The position numbers and the translations under genes were made by a program. 36,710 nucleotides of DNA, taken from NCBI GenBank assembly GCA_009787085.1, contig WRGR01000028.1:1-36710 (forward strand), in the 5' to 3' direction. Positions 26,615 to 33,988 of this stretch are shown here, one piece after another (within the stretch, counting starts at the first letter, position 1; every line of letters starts with the position of its first letter). The notes below the pieces were generated by a model that searched no databases, was not told the DNA's origin, and was given only the letters and a program-made list of their open reading frames with translations. This DNA is from Actinomycetes bacterium (GTDB lineage: Bacteria; Actinomycetota; Coriobacteriia; Coriobacteriales; UBA8131).

Positions 26615-28042
26615 CTACTCCACGAAGTCTTTCAGCTTGGTGCTTCTGGACGGGTGACGCAGCTTGGCCAGCGTCTTGCTCTCGATTTGGCGGATACGCT
26701 CGCGGGTGACGCCGAACTCATGGCCGACTTCCTCCAATGTCCGCGGTCGGCCGTCTTCCAGCCCAAAGCGCAGCATGACCACTTTGCGTTCCCGCTCAGC
26801 CAGCCCGTCCAGCACCTTGGCCAGTTGCTCTCTGAGCATGATGAAGGCGGCGGCTTCCGGCGGTACCTCGGCAGCATTGTCCTCCAAGAAGTCGCCCAGC
26901 TGACTGTCCTCCTCTTCGCCGATGGGGGTCTCTAGGCTCACCGGCTCTTGGGATATCTTTTGGATCTCCCGGATCCGGTCTGCCGACATGCCCATCTCCT
27001 CGCCGATCTCCTCGGCCGAAGGCTCACGGCCAAACTTCTGCAGCAGTTGCCGCTGCACCCGCACCAGCTTGTTGATCGTCTCTACCATATGTACTGGGAT
27101 GCGAATAGTACGTGCTTGGTCAGCGATAGCCCGGGTGATGGCCTGGCGGATCCACCAAGTGGCATATGTGGAGAATTTGAAGCCCTTGGTGTAATCGAAC
27201 TTCTCCACAGCGCGTATCAGGCCAAGATTGCCCTCTTGGATAAGATCCAAAAAGAGCATCCCCCGCCCTACATAACGTTTGGCAATCGACACCACCAAGC
27301 GCAGGTTGGCCTCGATCAACTGCTGTTTGGCATCTATCCCAAGTTGCTCAACCCGTCCTAGGCGGCGCCTCTCTGTTCGGTTCAGCTCAACATTGTTGCG
27401 TCCGGCAGCCTCCAGCTGATCCCCGGCCTCCAAGCCAGCCTCGATCTTCATAGCCAAATCTATTTCCTCCGGCGCGGTCAAGAGGCGGACCTTGCCGATC
27501 TCCTTCAAATACATGCGCACTGGGTCACCAGTGAGCATCACTGTGACGTTATCGCCGATCAGGCGGCGCTTACTGCCTTTTTTGGAACGGGATGTGACTT
27601 GCGGCAAGATAACATCGATGTTCTCAGCACCCTTCAAGTCTTCGTCAGGAATGCCATCCAAAAGATCGCCGCTGTCCACCAAGCTGTCACCAAGATCAAC
27701 TTCGATCTCGTCCATGGCCAAAACCCCATGCTCCATCGCCTCAGCCACCGCCGAATCGCTTGGGGGTCCGGCATCAACATCGTCTTCAGTGTCGTCCTCC
27801 ACTTTTACATGTTGTTTTTCAAGAAGGTCTAAGAAGGCATTGGTTTGCTGATCATCCAGCTCGTAGCGGCTGAGGGCCTCTTTCAATTCGTTGGATCCGA
27901 CCGATCCGACTTTCCCGAATTGTTCAGTCAGACGCTTTAGCTCCTTTTCCAGCACCTCAGCCTCTGACATAATCTCATCTTCCAGTATATCTTCCAGCAC
28001 GTTGGTTTCTGGCGCAACATCATCTTCCGGAACATCTACCAT
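26615..28042 (-). CDS. rpoD: Primary RNA polymerase sigma factor
   Basis: Housekeeping sigma-70 factor. The 475-residue protein has an acidic N-terminal region, region 1.2 to 2 with [17 protein letters not shown] and [16 protein letters not shown], the -10-recognising segment [23 protein letters not shown], region 3 with [12 protein letters not shown], and region 4 with [20 protein letters not shown] for -35 contact. ATG at 28042 is chosen because AAAGGA lies about 6 bases upstream; the in-frame GTG at 28099 would add a basic extension of 19 residues. It follows dnaG by 81 bases, the conserved macromolecular synthesis order. Confidence 0.97.
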   Translation of the reverse strand: MVDVPEDDVAPETNVLEDILEDEIMSEAEVLEKELKRLTEQFGKVGSVGSNELKEALSRYELDDQQTNAFLDLLEKQHVKVEDDTEDDVDAGPPSDSAVAEAMEHGVLAMDEIEVDLGDSLVDSGDLLDGIPDEDLKGAENIDVILPQVTSRSKKGSKRRLIGDNVTVMLTGDPVRMYLKEIGKVRLLTAPEEIDLAMKIEAGLEAGDQLEAAGRNNVELNRTERRRLGRVEQLGIDAKQQLIEANLRLVVSIAKRYVGRGMLFLDLIQEGNLGLIRAVEKFDYTKGFKFSTYATWWIRQAITRAIADQARTIRIPVHMVETINKLVRVQRQLLQKFGREPSAEEIGEEMGMSADRIREIQKISQEPVSLETPIGEEEDSQLGDFLEDNAAEVPPEAAAFIMLREQLAKVLDGLAERERKVVMLRFGLEDGRPRTLEEVGHEFGVTRERIRQIESKTLAKLRHPSRSTKLKDFVE

Positions 28043-28123
28043 GCATAGTCCTTTCTGATTCAGCGGTTGTTGTTGTTTTTTCCGCCTATTTTTTCCCACC
28101 TATTAAAGAGTGCGGACTGCGGC

Positions 28124-30070
28124 CTATTTATTGCCGCCTCGATAGAGCTTCCTCAAATCGGCAAGTTCTTGTTGTAGTCCAGTTATCTGATGGAAAAGTT
28201 CAGTAGCTTTTTCCTTCGCATCCTGGCCGCTCATGGCGTTCAGGCGGCGCAATTCGGAACCCTGGTTGCGAATGCTCGCCTCCAGTTCAAGCTCACGGAT
28301 ATTGAACAGCAAAAGCTCAGCCAAACGTTCTGGGGCAAGGTCGCCAAACTCTTGGATCCTAGCCGCTGAAAGGCTGACTACAGCCTCTGGAAGGCGAGCG
28401 GTAAGCAGCGCCAACAACTTAGGCGGCGCCAGTTGCCGGTCGTCTTGGCCTAATGCCAAAACGGCATCTACCAGCTGCTGATGCTCAGGAATCCGCCAGT
28501 TGATTGTCGGGAAAGCATTTTGCAATTGGGGACGCAAGGACGGCTGGGCGATATACAGTGAGATCAACTCACGCTCCAGGTCAGACAGACGGGCACGCCC
28601 GTCAGCTGCGACCCGTTCGGCCTTCAGTACCGCTTGCGGCCCAAAGCCAACAGATGGTTCTGCCGGGGATGCCCCCTTTGTCGCTGTGGACGAGGCCTTG
28701 TTATCGTCGTCAATTGGCCGCCGCGTCCGAGGTATTTCAAACTTCTGCAGGTCAGACAGGGCGTCTTTATACTCTAGGCCAGGCAAGAGATCGGTCAGGA
28801 CACGCAGGTACTCCTGAACCAAAGTACTGCCCCGTAAAGGCGCGAGCAGACCGAGGGCGGCGTGGTAGGCACGATTCTTTTGCTCGGGGCTGCCCAAGTC
28901 GTAGGGTGCCAAGACGCGTCTCAAGCCGTAGCGTAGCAAAGCTTCGGCACCGTCAACCACGCCCTGCAGCGCCTCTTGACCCTGGGTGAAAACAAACTCC
29001 GCCGGGTCGAGAGTGCCGGGCAACAACGCCACATAAACATCGGCCCGGCGGTTCTTGGTGTCGGCTTGGCCAAGTACCGCGCCGATCAGCTCCAACGCCC
29101 GGTCAGCGGCACGGCGACCGGCCTCATCACCGTCGAACAGCAGCACCACCCGGCTGGTAAAGCGTGACAAGACCTTTAAGTGCTCGGGCGTCAGCGCAGT
29201 TCCCAAGGTGGCGACAGTGTTGCTCAGACCGACCTGATGCAGGGCGATGGCATCGGTGTAGCCCTCGACCACAATAGCCGTGTCCCGGTTGACAACATCC
29301 GGCTTGGCACGGTCAACGGCGTAGAGGCTATCTCGCTTCTTGAACAGTAGTGTTTCCGAGCTGTTCAGGTACTTGGCGGTATTCATGTCGCCAGGCAAGA
29401 AGACCCGGCCGCCAAAGGCAATCGGACGTCCTTGGAGGTCGCAAATTGGGAACATGATACGGTCAAAAAAACGATCATTCAGCCCCTGGAAGCCGCCATT
29501 GCTGCTGGCTCGGTTATACCGTGCCAAGTCGGCCTTAATCATCTCATCAGCACTGAACCCCTTAGAGCGCAGCTCGCGCAGCAGACTGCCCTTGCCGGGG
29601 GCAAAGCCCAGCCCCCAAGCTCGCGCCACCGCACCGCCGAAGCCGCGACCCGCCAAGTAGGCACGGGCAGCATCGGCCTCTGGGGATTTGACGCGCATCA
29701 GCTGTTGATGGTAAAAATCAGCAGCCGCCTCGACAACGGCCAACAGGCGCGACTTCTGGCCGCGCTCTGGGTCGCGCCTGTCCTCCGCCAGCTCGATGCC
29801 GGCCCGTTGAGCCAAGATGCGTACAGCGTCCGGAAACTCGACTTGCTCCGTTTTCATAGTGAAGGTGAAAACATCACCGTGCTCGCCGCAGCCGAAGCAG
29901 TGGTAGAACTGCGACACCGGATCGACCTTGAAGGAAGGCGTCTTCTCGTTATGGAAAGGGCAGCAGCCCCAAAACTCGTTACGGCGCTGCCTTAACACCA
30001 CCCGGGTGCCAATGAGCTGCACCAAATCGGTGGCATCGCGAACACGGCCGATTTCATCCTCGCTGATCAT
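28124..30070 (-). CDS. dnaG: DNA primase
   Basis: Makes RNA primers for DNA replication. The 648-residue protein has the CHC2-type zinc domain (CCPFHNEKTPSFKV...FYHCFGCGEHGD, about residues 36-66), the catalytic core with RIMFPICDLQGRPIAFGGR, a Toprim fold with VVEGYTDAIAL and LLFDGDEAGRRA, and a C-terminal helicase-binding region. The ATG has no clear ribosome binding site; a TATCAT box ends 11 bases upstream, so the transcript may have almost no leader. It is followed by rpoD. Confidence 0.96.
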   Translation of the reverse strand: MISEDEIGRVRDATDLVQLIGTRVVLRQRRNEFWGCCPFHNEKTPSFKVDPVSQFYHCFGCGEHGDVFTFTMKTEQVEFPDAVRILAQRAGIELAEDRRDPERGQKSRLLAVVEAAADFYHQQLMRVKSPEADAARAYLAGRGFGGAVARAWGLGFAPGKGSLLRELRSKGFSADEMIKADLARYNRASSNGGFQGLNDRFFDRIMFPICDLQGRPIAFGGRVFLPGDMNTAKYLNSSETLLFKKRDSLYAVDRAKPDVVNRDTAIVVEGYTDAIALHQVGLSNTVATLGTALTPEHLKVLSRFTSRVVLLFDGDEAGRRAADRALELIGAVLGQADTKNRRADVYVALLPGTLDPAEFVFTQGQEALQGVVDGAEALLRYGLRRVLAPYDLGSPEQKNRAYHAALGLLAPLRGSTLVQEYLRVLTDLLPGLEYKDALSDLQKFEIPRTRRPIDDDNKASSTATKGASPAEPSVGFGPQAVLKAERVAADGRARLSDLERELISLYIAQPSLRPQLQNAFPTINWRIPEHQQLVDAVLALGQDDRQLAPPKLLALLTARLPEAVVSLSAARIQEFGDLAPERLAELLLFNIRELELEASIRNQGSELRRLNAMSGQDAKEKATELFHQITGLQQELADLRKLYRGGNK

Positions 30071-30135
30071 AGTGCCTGATATGATACCGCAGCTTGAAAG
30101 CGATAGCCATTGTCGCGGGCGCCCCCCAAGAAAGG

Positions 30136-30197
30136 CCCCGATTAATCAGGGCACGCCATCTTGCAAGCTGGCATAGCGGCATTAATCGGCATCTCCC
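30136..30197. repeat. Palindromic repeat between the nitrogenase-like genes and dnaG, copy C
   Basis: On the minus strand GCCGATTAATGCCGCTATGC leads to GCCAGCTTGCAAG and then ATGGCGTGCCCTGATTAATCGG, so CCGATTAAT and ATTAATCGG close a long imperfect hairpin centred on CTTGCAAG. The CCGATT..ATGC...GCCAGCTTG..AAG series matches copy B. It could also serve as a terminator-like structure after the NifK-like gene. Confidence 0.65.
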
Positions 30198-30213
30198 TTG
30201 CTGCCTTTAGCCG

Positions 30214-31506
30214 TCACACGTACCTCAACCCATTCATAATTTGCTCCAGCAAAAAAAGTGCGCCCTCTGGGCCGTAGAGTTGCTTGCGGGTGATGTCTAG
30301 ATAGTTCAACGACGGATAACCGATCTCGATGCCGCAGGCCCGTTGCCCCATCAGGCGGGCGGCGGCTATAGTGTCGCCATCGGCCATAATCAACTGGGTG
30401 GGTGTCTCAACCACAGGCTGGCCGAGGGCAGATGCATGACCGATGGCATCCAAGTAAGCGGACAGCTGCTCTTTGAGGCCGCCGTCGGCACCGCCCAGAA
30501 GCTCGATGGCCGCCGGAATCATGCCGAGATAAGATGAGAGCCAGCGAGCCAGTGGATAAGCAGCTGAGGCCGGGGCGCTAAGTGAGTAGAGGGCACCCTT
30601 GGGCAGCCCGAGCAGTGATGAATAGCGGGCGAGATGCAAGTAGGACTCGGCTCGGGCACGCTCCAAAACCAGCTCGGCAGCAGTGGCATCGGCACCTAGC
30701 ACAGATGTTACCTGACTGACTAGGGCAGCGCTAGCCTCAAAGCCGATCGGCTGGCCAGCAGCGGCCAGAACGTAGGGAGTGCCCCAATCGCCTAACAGCT
30801 TCTCCGCCGTCTCTAGCCCGGTTTCCGGGCAGAGCACGACATTTAACGCCGCTGTACGAGCCTGGTGGATGTCTGTCAGCCTGTCCGTGGCCCCGAAGGC
30901 GCAGACTGTGCTGATACCACAAAGTGCCAACAGCTCACGCACGGCGGCATAGTTATGCTGGAAGTACTTTTGGTTCAGGCTGATCCCCAGCAAATTCACG
31001 GACTTCGGCATACGCTCTGTGGGCGGCAGATCTAAGAAGTCGACCAATTTGCCTAGGGCCGTCTGAAAGCCGCTGCCGAAATCGCCGGAAAAGCCAGTGT
31101 TCTCGATCGCCAAGTGGGCGACATTTGCCAGTTCGCTGTCCAACAGGCGGTCTAGGTCGTCACCGATCAATGCCGCGCCCGGCGAGTTGACCACCGCTAT
31201 CAGGCTGAAACCCTTCTTTACCAGCACCGCCAAAACTTCGGCCAACTTGTCGCCGCTGCCGAAGATATAGTCATCGCTGTCCAGATAGGTGGCAGGCACC
31301 CGCGGCTGGCCGAAATAGCAGCGCTCGGCGAAGCTCAAGGGGTCATAGTCAGCATTACGCGGAAACTGACTGTCTGAGATAGCACTGTGATAGAACTTGC
31401 AGCCAGTGGGGCCGTTAAGCACCACTGCTGCATCGGCGATAGCCTCGATGGCAAATATCGCGCCGGTCAAGCCGTCAGGCTCGGTGCTTGCGGTATAAAT
31501 CCGCAT
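30214..31506 (-). CDS. Nitrogenase-like reductase, NifK-like subunit
   Basis: Member of the nitrogenase component 1 family that also holds the dark-operative protochlorophyllide and chlorophyllide reductases, CfbD and methylthio-alkane reductase. The 430-residue protein has the conserved GPTGCKFYH with Cys at about residue 36, a second Cys at about 63 in ERCYFGQPRV, the segment DSDDYIFGSGDKLAE typical of the family, and NSPGAALIGDDLDRL at about 107-121. In this last segment the third cluster cysteine of NifK is absent, and the first one before GLTGAIFAIEAI is missing too. ATG at 31506 has GGAGG 4 bases upstream and overlaps the preceding gene by 32 bases. It should pair with the fused protein upstream; the substrate is unknown. 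Confidence 0.82.
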   Translation of the reverse strand: MRIYTASTEPDGLTGAIFAIEAIADAAVVLNGPTGCKFYHSAISDSQFPRNADYDPLSFAERCYFGQPRVPATYLDSDDYIFGSGDKLAEVLAVLVKKGFSLIAVVNSPGAALIGDDLDRLLDSELANVAHLAIENTGFSGDFGSGFQTALGKLVDFLDLPPTERMPKSVNLLGISLNQKYFQHNYAAVRELLALCGISTVCAFGATDRLTDIHQARTAALNVVLCPETGLETAEKLLGDWGTPYVLAAAGQPIGFEASAALVSQVTSVLGADATAAELVLERARAESYLHLARYSSLLGLPKGALYSLSAPASAAYPLARWLSSYLGMIPAAIELLGGADGGLKEQLSAYLDAIGHASALGQPVVETPTQLIMADGDTIAAARLMGQRACGIEIGYPSLNYLDITRKQLYGPEGALFLLEQIMNGLRYV

Positions 31507-33808
31507 CTTGCCTCCATCCTTCGCCAAGGTCCATGCGCAACAGCTCCGCCCAGCGTGCGACTAGAGCGATGCCGGAGAGGAAGCCAACATCGGGGCAAAG
31601 CGGCAGCGTGTCCAATACCGCCTCGCCCAGATCCTCACTGGGCAGGTAGTTGCCCAAAAGCACATCGGGGGCGACTCGCCGCACATCGTCTGCCCGGGAT
31701 TTTGCCGTATACTCCAAACCAGTGTGCAGCTCGCCGATCTGCTCGACAAACTGAGTCTGAAAGCGATGGTCTTGGGAATAGTCGAGAATGCCGACAAAAG
31801 CCAATTCCATGCCAACATCCAGCGCCGTGGCTAAAATCCAGTCGATGTTGTGGTTGTAAGTGACCACCATCAGCCGTCGCCCGGCCAGCAGCGGCTGCAG
31901 CCTACGCACCTCTTCTTGATAACGCCCTTCGAAACTGGAGACGATCATCTTGGCCCGCTCAGGGCAGCCAGCGTAAGCTGCCAGTTCACCCAGCCATTCT
32001 TGGCTCTCAGCGAAACCGACCGGAAAGGGGCGGCTGAAGAAGCGGGCGGCGAAATTCTCCACCAGATAGCCCTTCAGCGCCAAGCCCATATAATCGGCAT
32101 AGGCCAAGATGTTCAGATCGGCGCGCATAAAGCCCTTGACCTGCGCCTGCTGACTCTCACAAATGAAGCGGCAGTTCAGACGAAGGCCGAGGCCGACCAA
32201 CATCTCATTTATGAAGTCGATGTTTTTGGAGGTGGCGTTGGCGATGGTCTTCTCAGCAACCACATTCACCCAGCCATGCTCGGGTTTGACGCTGCGGTCG
32301 ATCAGGTGCTCGGCGATGTGCTGGTAGGCCAAGAAAACACCTTGCAGATAATCGCCAGTGAGATTGCCGTCGGTGGCAATCGGGATGACCTGGGTGGTAG
32401 CGTCTGAGAGCGCTGCGACAGCCTGCAAGTCCTCGCCGATGATGCCGCTAGGGCAGGTGGAGAGAACGAACACCGCCGGTGGCTGGTGACGTTTAGCGGC
32501 CTCAACCCGTTCGCGCAGCGCATCAGCACCACCGAAGACCATCACCGACTCGCTCATGTCGGTGGAGACGATCGGCGGCGCAGTCTGCATCGGCAACACC
32601 GTGCCGCGCTCCAAAAGCAAACGCCGAGAAAGCGAGGTGATGGCCTGGAATGCGATATGCGCACAGCTGCGTGGGCCATGAGCGACACTTACGCAGTCCC
32701 GCAGCTGGGTGGTTACCGACAAGGCGCCGTTGAAGGCACAGCCGTGCAGCGGCTCCTTGAAGACAAGGGCCTTGGAGAGCAACGGGCTTTGGCCGACGGT
32801 GGAAACAGTGGCCACAGCTGTGGCGAGACGAGGGAACGCGCCCCGTGTCTCGCCGACCGCCGAGACACGGGGCACAGAAGCACGTGGGGCGGCGGCGGCG
32901 TCCACCGGGTTGCCCGGGACGACAGCGCCAGCGGCGGCGGCGGCAACCGGGTTGCCCGGGACGACAGCATCAACCGCCACGCCCGTATCCCCAAATACCT
33001 GCCGTTCCAAGCGCTCATCAGTCAGTGGCCGAGCATAATGGGTTTGGCTGCCAGAGAGCAGGGAGTCGGCCAGCTTGCGAAAGCGCCTGGTCATATCACT
33101 TTCTGGGAACGCTGCCGCCAAACAGCGCCCGGCCTGCTCGGCAGCAGCAAACACGGTGTCGCGCGGCAGGCTCAGCAGCACCGGCAAACCGACAGCCTGC
33201 GCAAATCGCATCACCCGTTTCGCCTCATCCATTTCGCCTTTGCCCGGTACCTCCCGGGCATTGAAGATCAGTCCTGCGACGCGCGGTCGGTCAAGCTGGT
33301 AGTTCTCCAAGCCACGGAGGATGTTGTTCGCAGCATACAGCGACATGAACTCGCCGGAAGTGACCACGTAGACCTGATCGGCATACTCGTTGCGAATCGG
33401 CACGGCAAAACCGCCACAGACCACATCGCCAAGCACATCGTAGAGGATGATGTCGTAGCCGCGCTGCCGCACCCCAAGCCGGTCGAGCAACTCGAAAGTA
33501 GTGAGGATGCCGCGCCCGGCACAGCCGACGCCCGGCTTCGGGCCGCCGGCCTCAGCACAGTCCACACCGAACTCACCACGACGGATGATGTCTTGGGCAT
33601 CATAGTGTTCCGGAGACGTGTCCCGAATGTAGTCTAGAACAGTCGGCACCGTCTCGCCGCAGAGCAGCAGTCGCGTGGAGTCGTGCTTGGGATCACAGCC
33701 AACCTGCAAGACACGGCGACCGCTGGCTGCCAAACAGGCAGAAAGGTTGGCCGATATCGTTGATTTGCCAATGCCCCCCTTGCCGTAAACTGCTATCTGC
33801 AAGCTCAT
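31475..33808 (-). CDS. Fusion of nitrogenase-like Fe-protein (NifH-like) and NifD-like subunit
   Basis: The 777-residue protein joins two normally separate parts. Residues 1-272 are an ATP-dependent reductase like NifH/BchL: P-loop GKGGIGKST (9-17), GCDPKHDSTR, and the two Cys that hold the bridging [4Fe-4S] cluster in VGCAGRG (Cys96) and DVVCGGF (Cys131). Residues about 345-777 are NifD-like, with cluster cysteines in HGCAFNG (357), HGPRSCAH (382) and STCPSGIIGED (452). The place of the FeMo-cofactor Cys reads LAYADYMG, without Cys, so this is not a nitrogen-fixing nitrogenase. The linker (about 274-344) is rich in Ala, Gly, Val and Pro and contains a repeated AVVPGNPV. ATG at 33808 has GGAGG 4 bases upstream. 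It probably works with the NifK-like chain encoded next. Confidence 0.85.
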   Translation of the reverse strand: MSLQIAVYGKGGIGKSTISANLSACLAASGRRVLQVGCDPKHDSTRLLLCGETVPTVLDYIRDTSPEHYDAQDIIRRGEFGVDCAEAGGPKPGVGCAGRGILTTFELLDRLGVRQRGYDIILYDVLGDVVCGGFAVPIRNEYADQVYVVTSGEFMSLYAANNILRGLENYQLDRPRVAGLIFNAREVPGKGEMDEAKRVMRFAQAVGLPVLLSLPRDTVFAAAEQAGRCLAAAFPESDMTRRFRKLADSLLSGSQTHYARPLTDERLERQVFGDTGVAVDAVVPGNPVAAAAAGAVVPGNPVDAAAAPRASVPRVSAVGETRGAFPRLATAVATVSTVGQSPLLSKALVFKEPLHGCAFNGALSVTTQLRDCVSVAHGPRSCAHIAFQAITSLSRRLLLERGTVLPMQTAPPIVSTDMSESVMVFGGADALRERVEAAKRHQPPAVFVLSTCPSGIIGEDLQAVAALSDATTQVIPIATDGNLTGDYLQGVFLAYQHIAEHLIDRSVKPEHGWVNVVAEKTIANATSKNIDFINEMLVGLGLRLNCRFICESQQAQVKGFMRADLNILAYADYMGLALKGYLVENFAARFFSRPFPVGFAESQEWLGELAAYAGCPERAKMIVSSFEGRYQEEVRRLQPLLAGRRLMVVTYNHNIDWILATALDVGMELAFVGILDYSQDHRFQTQFVEQIGELHTGLEYTAKSRADDVRRVAPDVLLGNYLPSEDLGEAVLDTLPLCPDVGFLSGIALVARWAELLRMDLGEGWRQDADLYRKHRA
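32840..32873. repeat. 13-bp perfect inverted repeat inside the Fe-protein/NifD linker
   Basis: GCCCCGTGTCTCG and CGAGACACGGGGC are exact reverse complements separated by 8 bases. They lie in the coding region of the linker between the two domains. On RNA this would be a strong hairpin, with no T-run after it. Confidence 0.9.
32904..32968. repeat. Direct repeat of 23 bases in the fusion linker
   Basis: The unit ACCGGGTTGCCCGGGACGAC plus AGC occurs at 32904-32926 and again at 32946-32968, separated by a GCGGCGGCGGC-type run. It encodes the repeated AVVPGNPV in the linker and contains CCCGGG and an ACCGGGTTGCCCGG near-palindrome. Confidence 0.9.
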
Positions 33809-33868
33809 TGATCCTCCCAAAAGCCAGCTGGTAAGTTTTTATTGTCCATTGAGAATACTAGCACTGAA

Positions 33869-33886
33869 CGGACCGTCTACCGTCCG
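33869..33886. promoter_or_regulatory. Small inverted repeat upstream of the nitrogenase-like genes
   Basis: CGGAC and GTCCG arms flank an 8-base centre, about 60 bases before the fusion gene start. A promoter-like TTCAGT, 17 bases, ACAATA lies between it and the gene. It could be an operator, but the arms are short. Confidence 0.25.
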
Positions 33887-33894
33887 GCTCAGCC

Positions 33895-33988
33895 AAGCGG
33901 CACACAGCCCTTACGGCAGCGCTTGCACGAGCAGGCTTGGGACAGCCATGCCCACAGGATAACATAGCACAACTAATTCGCCGCTTCC
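33895..33988. repeat. Possible diverged palindromic repeat, copy D
   Basis: Directly after the histidine kinase stop the minus strand reads GGAAGCGGCGAATTAGTTGT, close to the outer end of copy A (GGAAGCGCCGAATTAATCAT). The rest of the element has diverged, and the inner boundary is uncertain. Confidence 0.35.

Noticed and set aside
32486-33637. A 383-codon plus-strand frame
   Set aside because: It is opposite the Fe-protein/NifD fusion, which has intact motifs on the minus strand; the plus-strand product looks like shadow coding.
30214-33808. True nitrogen-fixing nitrogenase
   Set aside because: The FeMo-cofactor Cys site is not conserved, the NifK-like chain lacks two of three P-cluster cysteines and no cofactor assembly genes are present.
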